Shown: positions 36,101 through 46,039 of the stretch, piece by piece
Position numbering within the stretch: position 1 is the first letter of the stretch
Layout of the letters: every line of letters begins with the position of its first letter
Origin: Strongylocentrotus droebachiensis
Lineage: Eukaryota; Echinodermata; Echinoidea; Camarodonta; Strongylocentrotidae
DNA length: 64,000 nucleotides
Direction of reading: 5' to 3'
Assembly (NCBI GenBank): GCA_035222895.1
Contig: JAVYIG010007508.1
Span: 37,115 to 101,114 of the forward strand
Program-made: the position numbers and the translations under genes
The notes under the pieces: model-generated
Seen by the model: only the letters and a program-made list of their open reading frames with translations
Databases searched by the model: none
What the model was told of the DNA's origin: nothing

Positions 36101-39100
36101 TATTATTTTTTTTGGAAGTCGATTTTATTTATTCTAGCTCTATAGTCTATAATTTTCTTTTTTAGGTAATTGCTACAATTTAAGGGTTGACACCATGTAC
36201 ACTAATGGTAGAGATCGCAATATTTTTTTATTATTTTATTTTATTTTATTTCTGCATTTTTTCCAAATACAATATAACTGAATAACAAAGAACATATAAA
36301 ATGTAAGGTATAATACAACATAAACAAACAATAATTTCTTCATGTCAAAATGTTTTTTTTATATAATATATGTACATATAATAACAAAACTTATTATTTC
36401 CATAACATATTATCATAAATTTAAGTATTATCCAAACTATTCTGTTGGAAAAGTGCAGGAGACCGCAATCATAAGCAAAGCTTGACAAGGATGGCGACCT
36501 CATATTAATAGCTAGAGGAATGATGTGAGATGACCAATCATGTTTTCTCAATGAAAAGTATTGGGGAAATGTTCATATCTAGAGGCATAACAGTGGTATT
36601 TCTCTCTCTGAAGGCAAGACCCCCACACAAAGTTTGTTATGAGCTGAAAAGAGCCCTGCTTATTTGAAACTTGCCAGGATAGATTTAATGACATTTATAA
36701 CATTTTAGAAAGTTGATGTGGTATGCTTTCCTGGAGTTCTTGTGAGAAAACAAGTTTTTGTGACAAGCTATCTTACTCTTTTGTTTTTTTGTTTTGTTAT
36801 GTTTTAGGCTGCCCTCAGAAGAACAATGGAGAAACAATCCAAGAACACAAAGTTCTGCCTCATCTGTAACTACATCAGCAGGTATGTTTCTCTTTGTCAT
36901 CATATTCAGGGATGCCAGTTTTCAGGCAATAGCCTGAATTCAGGCCCTGGCTAGTTATTTTCAGGCCATAGTTCAGGCTTGTTTGTGTACAAAATAGCTC
37001 ATTCTAGGTGATTTTCAGGCCCTATGATCAATTCTTACTGGCATCCCTGCATATTAAGAGTATTAATCAATATTGACCTGCTAACTTCTGAACTTTCTCA
37101 TTCCCATTGAGTAAACAGGAGCCACCCAGTTCTCATAGGCTATGGGTTAAATCAGCTATACATATCCGCTAAGGCATTGTAGTGAACCTTTCAAAGTGTT
37201 TTTTCTCCCTATTAAAGAAACTCATCTTGCTGATTAGAAATTGTCTTTTTTCTGTGCAGCTGGCAGCTAGCTAGAGGGGCAAGCCAGCACATGTAGTAAT
37301 TCCAATGCCATTACATCCCTGCTTTAGCTAGCTCCTTCCCAAATAAATAAAAGTTAATTGCTATGATGCGTTGAAGTTAAATCTTTTGAAATGATTTCCC
37401 GTCATTGCATTTATGGTGCACATATAAATGCTGGTATGAAATAGTTTATAGTTTCAAGGAAGGTGACGATCGTTAATCATGTAAGGTTGTATGTAAAATG
37501 TGAGCAAAGCAAATTTCCATTTCCAGCTACTTTATGAATATACTGCGCTTAATACAAAGTATCATATTATTACCCAACTGTAGCTGAGCCACCATAATTA
37601 GGCGCTAAAAGATTCAAGGAATTTCTTCCTCCCGGGTACACATTTATTTCACCTGGGTGGAGAGTGGTAATTATAGATTAATGTCTTACAAAAGGACATT
37701 AGTGTTGCGGCGGGACTCGAGCCGCAAACAATTTGATCCACAGTTTGTTGACGTATCCACTAGACCATAACGCTAAATATAATGTGATACCAGTTGTAAT
37801 TGCTTATGTATATGGTGTGAAACAATCTCCTAAATTCCATTTTTTGTTTGTAACAGGATTATTGAGCCTCTGACATCGCGTTGCTCCAAGTTTCGCTTCA
37901 AACCTCTCAGTAAACCCATCCAGGGGAAGAAGCTGAGAGAGATCTGTGAAGCAGAAAACATCAACTGTGGCGAAGAGGTATAATAATAATAATATTTAGC
38001 TTTTTTATAGCGCTTAATACAATGTCTCTAAGCCCTTTACATATATACTATTACCCTGGTCATTGATTCATTGCTTGCCCGCACACACTGTGTGCACAAT
38101 CTCCACTCCCTGGGGAGCATTCCAGCCAGGTGTTACTTGACGCTCAAAAACTGTTTGACCAACAATGACTGTCGCATCCTACCAGGTACCCATTTAACAC
38201 CTGGGTAGAGAGTAGCAAGTGCAGGTTAATATCTTGCCAAAGGATATAAGTGCCGTGTTGGGATTCGAACCCTCAACCTTCGCATCTCCAATCAAGCGCC
38301 TTAAACCACTCCCACGTAAACTTCTTTGAAATCTTTGTGATCAATTTGACTTCTATCTAGCTACCAAACTTGACTCTTTGATTCCTATAACTACATTCAT
38401 TCGTCTCATTTATTTGTATTTCTTTTCGTTACTATGATTATCATTGACACTGTGTGTTATTTGATACCTTTATGTACATTTTGTTTCAAATTTATATACT
38501 GGTACTGTATGCAATCATACTACAAAGTGATATCAAATAATGAGTCATTTTGAACAAAACAAAACTGGAACTGAAAGTTACAAAAGGAATCAGTTCTGTT
38601 GTAGAGTTATCTATGTGAATCCTACAAGAAATCACAAAGTTAGCTGTGTACCGTAAATCTTACAAATAGGCATGGTGTCTTCTATGCAGTGTTTATAATC
38701 AAGATTCTGCATCTGCTGTAAGGGTTGGTAAATTTTGGCTTGAAAATTGGAAATCTGTCCAACGGAGCTTAAATCTGTGGTTTTAATGTAATCTTCCATT
38801 TTCTTTCCCCAGGCCTTGGACGCCATTTTGAAATTGTCAGAGGGAGATATGAGGAAATCCATCACTTTCCTTCAGAGCGTTCATCGTCTTCAACGAGAAG
38901 ATGGCATCCGAGTAGCAGATGTTTATGAGATTGCAGGGGTGAGTAACAGGTGTCAATGGGGAGGGGAGGGGAAGGGGGAAGGGGCTCTGTAATTGTTATG
39001 AGGAACTCCATTACATTCCTAGAGAGCATCCTTGGTCTTCCGCGAAAGGGTGGCATCTTAGTGAAAGATGTCTTCGGGATAATAATTATATTTGCTTATA

Positions 39101-42100
39101 TAGCGCCTAACACTTACTTTATCAGAAGTCTCTAAGTGCTCTACAATAAAGCAGCATAATTACCCTGACTTTAGCAGTGCAGCTGTTACGTGCGCTGTGT
39201 TTCAAGGGGTAAATTCCTTTTAGGTCCCCATTTACTTCACCTGGGTGGAGTGTGGCAAATGTCCTCTTTCTTTGTCCGTCATGTTCATAGTGAGAGGTAC
39301 CTATGTTAATACTGTATTGCAAAGATATTGGCAAAATGTAATGGTAGGAAGTAGGAAATAATGAAGTTGTGTCAACTGCCATAAATTGGGAGCTTTTACA
39401 AAAATGTGATCTTAATTTTGGTATTTGTTATGGCCTGAGGAGGCTGAATAGAGAGGGGAAAGGGGGTCAAACTTCAAATTTAAAGGGTTGTACTTCATGT
39501 TAGTATTTTGACAACTAATGAACTTGTGACAATCTGAAAGAAATTGTGCATGTTATAATTTGAAATTCAAATGAGTGTTGGCTCAGTCAGTAGAGCGTCT
39601 GCCTCACAACCGGAAGGTCGTGGGTTCAAACCCCGGCCGCGTCATACCAAAAGACGTTAAAAGATGGGAGCTGCTGCTACCTTGTTTGGCGCTCAACAAT
39701 AAGAGATAGAGCAACGTCGATCTGGCGCTGCTGAGTGGCTGCCGGGCTCACGATCAATTGAGCAAAAAGAATTTTCGTTTCGGTTTAATAAAATTTGGAG
39801 TGGACTTTAAAAAAAAGATTATTATTATGGATTAAATAATCTTGGATTCATTTTTTTCATTTTCATGTTAATATCCAGGTGATCCCAGACAAGATGATCG
39901 ACGATCTGATTCAGGCCTGCTATGGCGGATCGTATGAAAAGCTTGACGAGAAGGTCCAAGAACTACTCCAAGATGGCTACTCTGCTTCACAGGTCGTCAA
40001 CCAGGTTAGAAGTCCTCTAGTCATCATCGCTGTTGCCTTTGTTTAGTGTCTGTTTTTCTCACCCTATAATGTTGGAAATTTCATTTCCTTCATGGCCCTC
40101 CTCTAAGCATTCTGCACATTGTTTCACAAAACCGCCATAAGCACAAGTTCGCTGAAAGCCAATCGAGACTTGTGTTATTATGCCTCCGTTACGAAGTAGC
40201 CGGAGGCATTATGTTTACGGGTTGTCCGTCCGTCCGTCCGTACGTCTGTACGTACGTCCCGTTCTCGTGATCGCGTTATCTGAAGAACCGATTGATGGAT
40301 TCCTGCCAAACTTTGGTGATGTATGTATCTTGCAGAGCCGATGAACTGATTAGATTTTGGGGTCACGAGGTCAAAGGTCAAAGGTCACAGGGCTCATTAT
40401 GTATGCAAAAACAGCTCGTGATCGCGTTATCTGAAGAACCGAATGATGGACTCCTGCCAAACTTTGGTCCTGTATGTATCTTGCAGAGCCGATGAACTGA
40501 TTAGATTTTGGGGTCTCGAGGTCAAAGGTCACAGGGCTCAGGGCTCATTATGTATGCAAAAACAACTCGTGATCGCGTTATCTCAAGAACCGATTGATGG
40601 ATTTCTGCCAAACTTAGGTCATGTATGTTACTTGCAGAGCCGATGAACTGATTAGATTTTGGGGTCACGAGGTCAAAAGTCAAAGGTCACATCGCACATT
40701 ATGTATGCAAAAACAGTTCGAGATCCCGTTATCTCAAGAACCGATTGATGGATTCCTGCCAAACTTAGGTCATGTATGTTACTTGTAGAGCTGATAGACT
40801 GATTTGATTTTGGGTCATGAGGTCAAGGTCAAAGGTCATGCGGCTCATTATGTATGCAAAAATAGCTTGTGATCATATTATCATTAGAACAGATTGATGG
40901 ATTCCTGCCAAACTTAGATCATTTATGGAGCTTGCAGAGCCAATGAACTGAGTAGATTCTTGGTTCATAAGGTCAAAGGTCATGGGCTCATTATGTATGC
41001 AAAAATAGCTTGTGAACGCATTCTCATTAGAACTGACAGATGGATTACTATTTAACTCAGGACATCTTGCAGAGCCAATGAACTGAGTAGATTTTAGGGT
41101 CTTGAGGTCAAAGATCAAAGGGTCATATATGTATATGAGAAATTGCTTGTAATCATGATATTCTGAGAACCTGTTAATGGATTACAATTGAACTTGAATT
41201 TGAAAAATTTCTTCTGTTTTGGTTTGTAAAATTGCTCTATAACGGAGGCATCATTTTCGACTGCGCACAGTCAAATTCCATCTAGTTTTAATGTATACGT
41301 TTCAATGGGATGTTGGCAAACTTGTACTTCTGAAAGTTTCGTGAAACGATACCCTGGTCTTCAGCATCCACCTGGGTGAAACCAGATGCTCTCATATCTT
41401 CTTCTAGCATCTCCTTCCAGGTTTTGTAAGGTTTGCAACAGGGTTTTAAGCCCAACCTGGAAATCCATTGCTTTCAGAAGCCAATGCCTTTTTTTCTCCG
41501 ACCATACCAATAACCAACCCATCTATGAACATTTGAAAGTACAAAATATGAACTTTCCTGCAAATTGCTAAGTTATATCTGAACAAAAAACGTGTGTATC
41601 ATTGATGTTCCATTGTTTTGCTGAATTGTTTATGAAATTATGTTATTGTTCAATATTGAATAAACACCTCATTTAGAGGCAAAGAAAAATCTCAACCAAC
41701 CCATCTTTATCTCCTATGAGATTTTTGTCTAGCAAGACATTAATCTACATTTGCCACTCTCCACCCAGGTGTAGGGAATGGGTCCAGTAAACCCAGAAAC
41801 TCATTCAAATTTTGAGAGTCGGTGGTCCAGCATTGTGAAATAACTGAATCATGAGATTGAATTTTTCCAATTCACCAACAGAAATTGAAACAAATACGGC
41901 TGCCCTTAAGTTTTAATTCATGAAACTTTTATTTTATACTACCAAATATGAAGAAAATTAAATAAACATTCACATTAACAGTGCCATTTTTCTTGTTCTG
42001 GGGTCTGATCTAAGCTCTGGGCCCTGTTGCATAAAACTTAACATTGATGGTAACTTCGCCATCAATATCAACTGTACCCTGGCAACATCACTCAATAGTC

Positions 42101-42827
42101 AATCAAATCAAGGTTTCCATGGAAGTTACCATTAATGGTAAAGTTACCACGATAGTAAGTTTTACATGTATGCCTCAGAGCCTAGATAGAATTATTGTGA
42201 TTATGTTTGCTAAAATCTGTATGAAATGCCTTGGACTTGCCCCACTAAACCTCTATAAATCTCAAATTGTACTTAATCACAAGTGTTTGAAGTTTTGAAT
42301 TCTTGATTTTACTGCCTTGTATTGTCCTGTGGTGGGTTTGTGTGGTAATATGTACTTTTAAAAATAAAATGTGTCATATATTCCTACCGGTAATTATTTA
42401 TTCCTTTATAGTACTCTATTATCTTTTTAATTTTCTATATTATATTGAATGTTCAATGCAACTTATTTTACCTCATGGTTTTTTATGGCCACCCAATTCC
42501 AATAATGCTCTATCTTGTGTTGTTATCTGATGTATACCTTATTGTGTTATCAGTTTACCTTACTTTGTACTCTTGATGGATTTATACTGTTATTCTGCCG
42601 TGATTGTATTCTGTTTTGTATATTTTATTGGAATTGAATTGAATCTCTTGCTCCAGATCTTTGACATCATAGTGGACAGAGAAGAGCTGACCGATAAACA
42701 AAAATCTGCCATCGCTGAGCGTCTCGCTGTCATCGACAAACGACTGTGTGACGGAGCGGACGAGGGCCTGCAAATCATGGATCTGTTCACATTGACCATG
42801 GATCAGTTCTGCACTGTACAGAATTAA
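33122..42827 (+). CDS. rfc4: Replication factor C subunit 4 (10 coding exons)
   Basis: RFC4 is an AAA+ subunit of the RFC clamp loader that opens and loads PCNA at primer-template junctions in the nucleus. Coding exons: 33122-33222, 33599-33677, 33971-34050, 34548-34667, 35669-35738, 36808-36881, 37857-37977, 38813-38938, 39879-40004, 42657-42827. All junctions are GT-AG with consistent phases; total 1068 nt, 355 aa plus stop, against 363 aa in human. Motifs: N-terminal [13 protein letters not shown] and PWVEKYRP box; Walker A GPPGTGKT ~68-75; [17 protein letters not shown]; Walker B ILDEAD ~138-143; sensor/arginine-finger motif SRC ~182-184 in [15 protein letters not shown]-terminal collar helices to QFCTVQN. 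SRC plus the N-terminus favour RFC4 over RFC2/3/5. A strong polypyrimidine-AG ends two bases before the ATG (exon from 33120), so a noncoding 5' exon lies upstream, not located. Intron 7 starts inside a SINE tail; intron 9 holds a large tandem-repeat element. Confidence 0.96.
34255..34375 (+). repeat. GA and GACA microsatellite, rfc4 intron 3
   Basis: (GA)n with (GACA)n and a GGGAGA stretch. Confidence 0.9.
34950..35250 (-). mobile_element. SINE-like element sharing the family B tail
   Basis: (AAT)n, GGCATTTATATAGCGC and AGACAATTCTATTCCCAGGCG match the 3' tail of the SINE at 21640, but the body differs (TTTCAGCTTGGATTTAAAGG, AAATTATTCAAAAGAGAAGG). Likely a different retroelement with the same tail. 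In rfc4 intron 4. Confidence 0.55.
36907..37049. mobile_element. hAT-like MITE
   Basis: 143 bp, ends CAGGGATGCCAG and inverse CTGGCATCCCTG, flanked by CATATT on both sides (36901-36906, 37050-37055). Inner TTTCAGGC repeats. A related fragment begins CAGGAATGCCAGTTTTCAGG near 57560. Lies about 26 nt after the rfc4 exon 6 donor. Confidence 0.75.
37540..37778 (-). mobile_element. tRNA-derived SINE (family B)
   Basis: Retains CACCTGGGTGGAGAGTGG, GGACATTAGTGTTGCGGCGG and a B-box-like GACTCGAGCC; tail degraded. rfc4 intron 6. Confidence 0.7.
37981..38318 (-). mobile_element. tRNA-derived SINE (family A) at the rfc4 exon 7 donor
   Basis: Minus-strand copy of the SINE at 9984: (AAT)n tail, body with CTCCACTCCCTGGGGAGCAT, B box inverse GGATTCGAACCC, A box partly lost. 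The tail starts within the first bases of rfc4 intron 7, at or just after the donor GTATAA (37978). Confidence 0.85.
39077..39262 (-). mobile_element. SINE family B fragment
   Basis: Tail-side part only (TATATAGCGCC to CACCTGGGTGGAGTGTGGCA); head missing. A small plus-strand fragment of the same family lies near 41735-41785. Confidence 0.65.
39574..39800 (+). mobile_element. tRNA-derived SINE (family C)
   Basis: tRNA-like head with A box TTGGCTCAGTCAGTAGAGCG and B box GGGTTCAAACCCC, followed by an unrelated body (TTGTTTGGCGCTCAACAA) and a short A/T-rich tail. Too unlike a cloverleaf outside the boxes to be a functional tRNA gene. Confidence 0.65.
40163..41285 (+). mobile_element. Helitron/Helentron-like element with a seven-unit tandem array
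   Basis: Near each end is TGCCTCCGTTA (40181-40191) or its inverse TAACGGAGGCA (41240-41250). The right end has a perfect hairpin GACTG-CGCA-CAGTC (41259-41272), a 9-nt linker and CTAG (41282-41285) followed by T. Between lie seven units whose matching points are 40268, 40419, 40570, 40721, 40870, 41013 and 41150. The left edge is uncertain; A then TC at 40162-40164 fits. Units contain GAGGTCAAAGGTCA and TCATTATGTATGCAAAAA. No protein frame of its own. rfc4 intron 9. Confidence 0.65.
42019..42175. mobile_element. Palindromic MITE, family 3
   Basis: Begins GGGCCCTGTTGCATAAAACT and ends GTTTTACATGTATGCC; core AAGGTTTCCATGGAAGTTAC. rfc4 intron 9. Confidence 0.65.
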
Positions 42828-43496
42828 GACATCTTTAGGGCTGTATGTGAATGGGTTACAACTAGGTCTGGACATTGTTATGTATGTCTACAACATCTAT
42901 GTGCAGATGATTGTATATATATTGCTCATGGAGCTGTATCCCATTTTGGAAACTCTTTTGAAGAGCAGTGAAGATGACACTAATCGTTGTGAAAATGGTC
43001 TTTTAAAACCATGACACACCTCGATAAATCTCACATCATTCAATTTTCTGCATTTTTCCACATCAAAATGTGCTCTTGCATTTTCAAGAGAACCAAACAG
43101 TCACATAGCTTGTAGTTATGAATGACTGTTCACAGAATGCCAAACTTAAGGGCATCTATAGAAACAGGGGGAACTGGGTGGACAGTAATAGGAAGAATTT
43201 AACTATTTTCTGATTCCCCGACCTACTACACTAATTTTAGAGGGAATGGACTTCTAAAACAGACTGCTCTTGATTCTAAATGAGAATAATAACTGATATA
43301 TTCTGGAAGTACTACATGTAGTTTTACATAGTACTCACTCCAGACGCTCTGTCAGCTATGCAGAGGTTGCATGATAGATAATGTATAATGATTCCTTTCC
43401 ATAGAAATCATGATGAATTGCACTTTATATGTTAAAATGTTTTTGTAACCATTCTTTTTTTTCTTTTTTTCTTTGTAAAATATACATGTATTTGAA

Positions 43497-43502
43497 AATA
43501 AA
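43497..43502 (+). terminator. rfc4 poly(A) signal
   Basis: AATAAA about 670 nt after the rfc4 stop codon, preceded by a T-rich stretch. It is the first canonical signal I find after the stop, which suits a single short 3' UTR. Confidence 0.6.
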
Positions 43503-43617
43503 AGACACCTTTATAACCTTGTATGATAAGACTTATTGTCCAATAACTGTTGTACTAGCTGATAGCTCAAATAGTTAAGAGTAAAATGAGGTTTCTCAAG
43601 ACATGCACGATCGAGAC

Positions 43618-43695
43618 ATAGAGAGAGAGAGAGAGAGATAGATAGATAGAGAGAGAGAGAAAGAGAGATAGATAGATAGAGAGAGAGAGAAATGG
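43618..43695 (+). repeat. GA/GATA microsatellite
   Basis: (GA)n alternating with (GATA)n, downstream of rfc4. Confidence 0.9.
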
Positions 43696-43699
43696 ATTG

Positions 43700-44000
43700 A
43701 ATCGGTTTACTATGATAAAATAAGATTGAATATGCAGCCCATATACATGTAAGCTGAAGTTATCAAATTTTCAAAATAAAATATACAGAATACATTTAAT
43801 CATTGTGGAGAGAGAGAAATAGAGAGAGTGGGAAGGGGGCGAAGATAAAGAGAGGCTAGGGGAGAGGGGAAAGAGAGAGATACAAAACAAAGAAGAGAAA
43901 ATCTATATAGAGATACAAATAGTACAAAATTAAAAGAATTACTATAATGATAATTATACTGTCTACTGATGCATGTATATACAGGCATGCATGTTTGAAT

Positions 44001-44031
<31 letters not shown>

Positions 44032-44470
44032 GGGAGGGGGGCTTCCTATGGGTTCTTTAATCCATTTTCATCATTTGCTTTGCTTAACTTCATTTATATG
44101 TTAGGGCTCGCTCGTGGGAGAATTAGTATTTGTTTAAAGGTCCAAGAGGAAATATGCTTTAACTACTGGAGATAAATTGGAAAATATAGAACAGAATACA
44201 AAAAATGCACAAAAAATGTCTTAAAATGGGGGGTACAATAAACAAGTAAAAAAAAAAATGATCTGAAATCTGTTCTAGAGAAGATGAAAATTAATGAAAT
44301 GGTAATTATGAGGAATGGCAGAATATTTTATGGGATTACGATTAATGGGAAAGGATTATCATGTACATACTTTGTAAGGATCATTTCTTATATGATAAAT
44401 TATTGTGAAAAACGAAGAGTAATTCATAAGGAGCTAGTTGTCTGGACAATCTAAAGCATTACAGGAATCA
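43700..44470. other. Intergenic, no gene recognised
   Basis: AT-rich; GA-rich patch 43805-43890 and a GT plus poly-G run at 44010-44040. Confidence 0.5.
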
Positions 44471-44703
44471 GAATATCTATACAATGCAAACTCTGCGAGC
44501 TAGTACACGGTCACGCCGCAACAAGGGGGAAACCCCCTCTCCGAACGGCAGCGCACGTTTGCACGTGGTCTTCCAGAGGTCGCGAAGGTCACAGAACGGA
44601 ATCCCAAGTTTAGAGCTACTTACTGGAAAGTTTGAACTTTGAGGCAGATACGAGCAATGTAGATCTAGTAACTTTTCGATTGGAGATTGATGTTGATGTA
44701 ACT
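44470..44703 (+). promoter_or_regulatory. Possible 5' noncoding exon or promoter of the FASTK-family gene
   Basis: A relatively GC- and CpG-richer stretch in AT-rich surroundings ends at a consensus donor (ACT followed by GTAAGT at 44704). The FASTK-family coding exon begins after a splice acceptor at 45971-45974, so at least one noncoding exon must lie upstream and this is the best candidate in the interval. A second donor-like GTAAGG occurs near 44774. Transcript data are lacking. Confidence 0.3.
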
Positions 44704-45232
44704 GTAAGTAATCATCAGATACTATCTGCATTGTTCTTAACTGTTTAATTTCGCTTATATTGAACCGCGACCGTAAGGGAAGTCACCGGCAGGCGGCTGG
44801 GCCAGGCGGGCTGGCGCGATGCGCTTCGTCGACTGAGCTACGCTCGTGTACGTGGGGTGCTAGTTACTTGGATATCGGAATGAATTAGAATTGCTCTATT
44901 GTGTAGATTGACACTTCTATTTCCTGACTGTTTTACAGAATATAATTGTCTATTCTAACATTGTTTTCAGTCTTCTTGAATCATATTAACTTTAAGAAAA
45001 AAATGCATGACCATGATAATGATTATGATGAGAAAGGGGCCAGGGGCCGGTTAATTGTTTAATTTGTGTGCATGGTGTGTGAAGCCTTAGTTTGGAGGAC
45101 TTTAAGTAAAAAGCAATGTGAGACTCTTGGGCTTGGCCATAACTGTGCAATTCATTATTTTCTCAATTACCAAATTAGACTTAATTTGGAAACACATGGA
45201 TGTTATGTTTCATTGCAAAGGTTGAAGTTTAG

Positions 45233-45425
45233 AAAGATTTCCTTTTGCGACAGCTACCTAAAATTTACAGCATCTCGTTAAGGCGTTAGGGTTAGTGATA
45301 GGATTATAATAAATAATAATAATGTACAAACCTTCAGTATAATTCATTGTGTGAGCACATGTGCAGGTTTAGCACTCGCATGCTGTAAATTGTAGGGTGG
45401 CTGTAGCAAAAGGAAATCTTTCCGA
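45233..45425. repeat. Inverted repeat with ~45-bp arms
   Basis: AAAGATTTCCTTTTGCGACAG and its inverse (with a few mismatches, then TTTACAGCAT) lie at 45233-45277 and 45375-45422, separated by about 100 bp. GGCGTTAGGGTTA occurs beside it at 45282 and again at 45484. Could be a small transposon remnant. Confidence 0.6.
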
Positions 45426-45980
45426 AAGTTTAGAGCACCCGGCCGGCAAATTGACCAAATGTTCGTAGCTCAACCAACGCTTAAGGCGTTAGGGTTAATG
45501 AAGCTAAATCTAGAGACTGTTTCTTAGGTAATAGTAATACTAACCCTAAATCTAATCCTAACCATATCCCTAACTCTAACGCAACGTGTTGGATTTTCAT
45601 GTACATAAACCCTATTGAGTATTGTTTGGTAGGGTATTCTAATATTAAGCAGAAAGGGGAAGTTCAAGATATGATGTCATTTACCTGTGTAAATAAGGTG
45701 ATTTTTGCCCTCATTTTTAAAAACCTGGCTGAGCTGTGAATACTGAACAGGTGTCGAAAATGTCAAAAACAGGAAGAGGTAGCTGTTTACAATACATCCA
45801 AATTATGCATAATTGCTAATATAAGTATGTGCAATAAGAAGATGATGGAGACTTCAAGACACTATAAATAACTAGAAAAACAAGTTTTATTATGCTTTAA
45901 AATGAAATAAAGTATGGAATAGATAAGATATGAACAGAGATCAAATTTTAAATGTTTAATTTAATTTTTTTCAGATTTAC

Positions 45981-46025
45981 ATGGAGGACATGACGGATGA
46001 TTTGCCATTGAAGGAAAGCTGGTGA
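45981..46025 (+). other. Upstream ORF in the 5' UTR of the FASTK-family gene
   Basis: After the acceptor (exon from 45975) the first ATG opens a 14-codon frame, MEDMTDDLPLKESW, ending in TGA 14 nt before the main ATG at 46040. Scanning ribosomes would meet it first, so it could lower translation of the main frame. CTG followed by GTGAGC at 46021-46027 also resembles a splice donor, so the segment could be a small alternative exon. Confidence 0.5.
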
Positions 46026-46039
46026 GCTACTAAAGAGCA

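Noticed and set aside
39574-39650. Possible tRNA gene (good A and B boxes)
   Set aside because: Cloverleaf does not fold convincingly and SINE-type body and tail follow; treated as a SINE head. The same applies to 9984, 21911, 44840 and 50741.
40268-41160. Regularly spaced repeats resembling a CRISPR array
   Set aside because: Units are ~150 bp and alike along their whole length, with no short repeat plus unique spacer pattern; this is a eukaryotic tandem array inside a transposon.
45535-45600. Interstitial telomere
   Set aside because: Only a few imperfect CCCTAA-like units; similar degenerate GGTTTAGG runs occur at 15825, so this is likely simple sequence.
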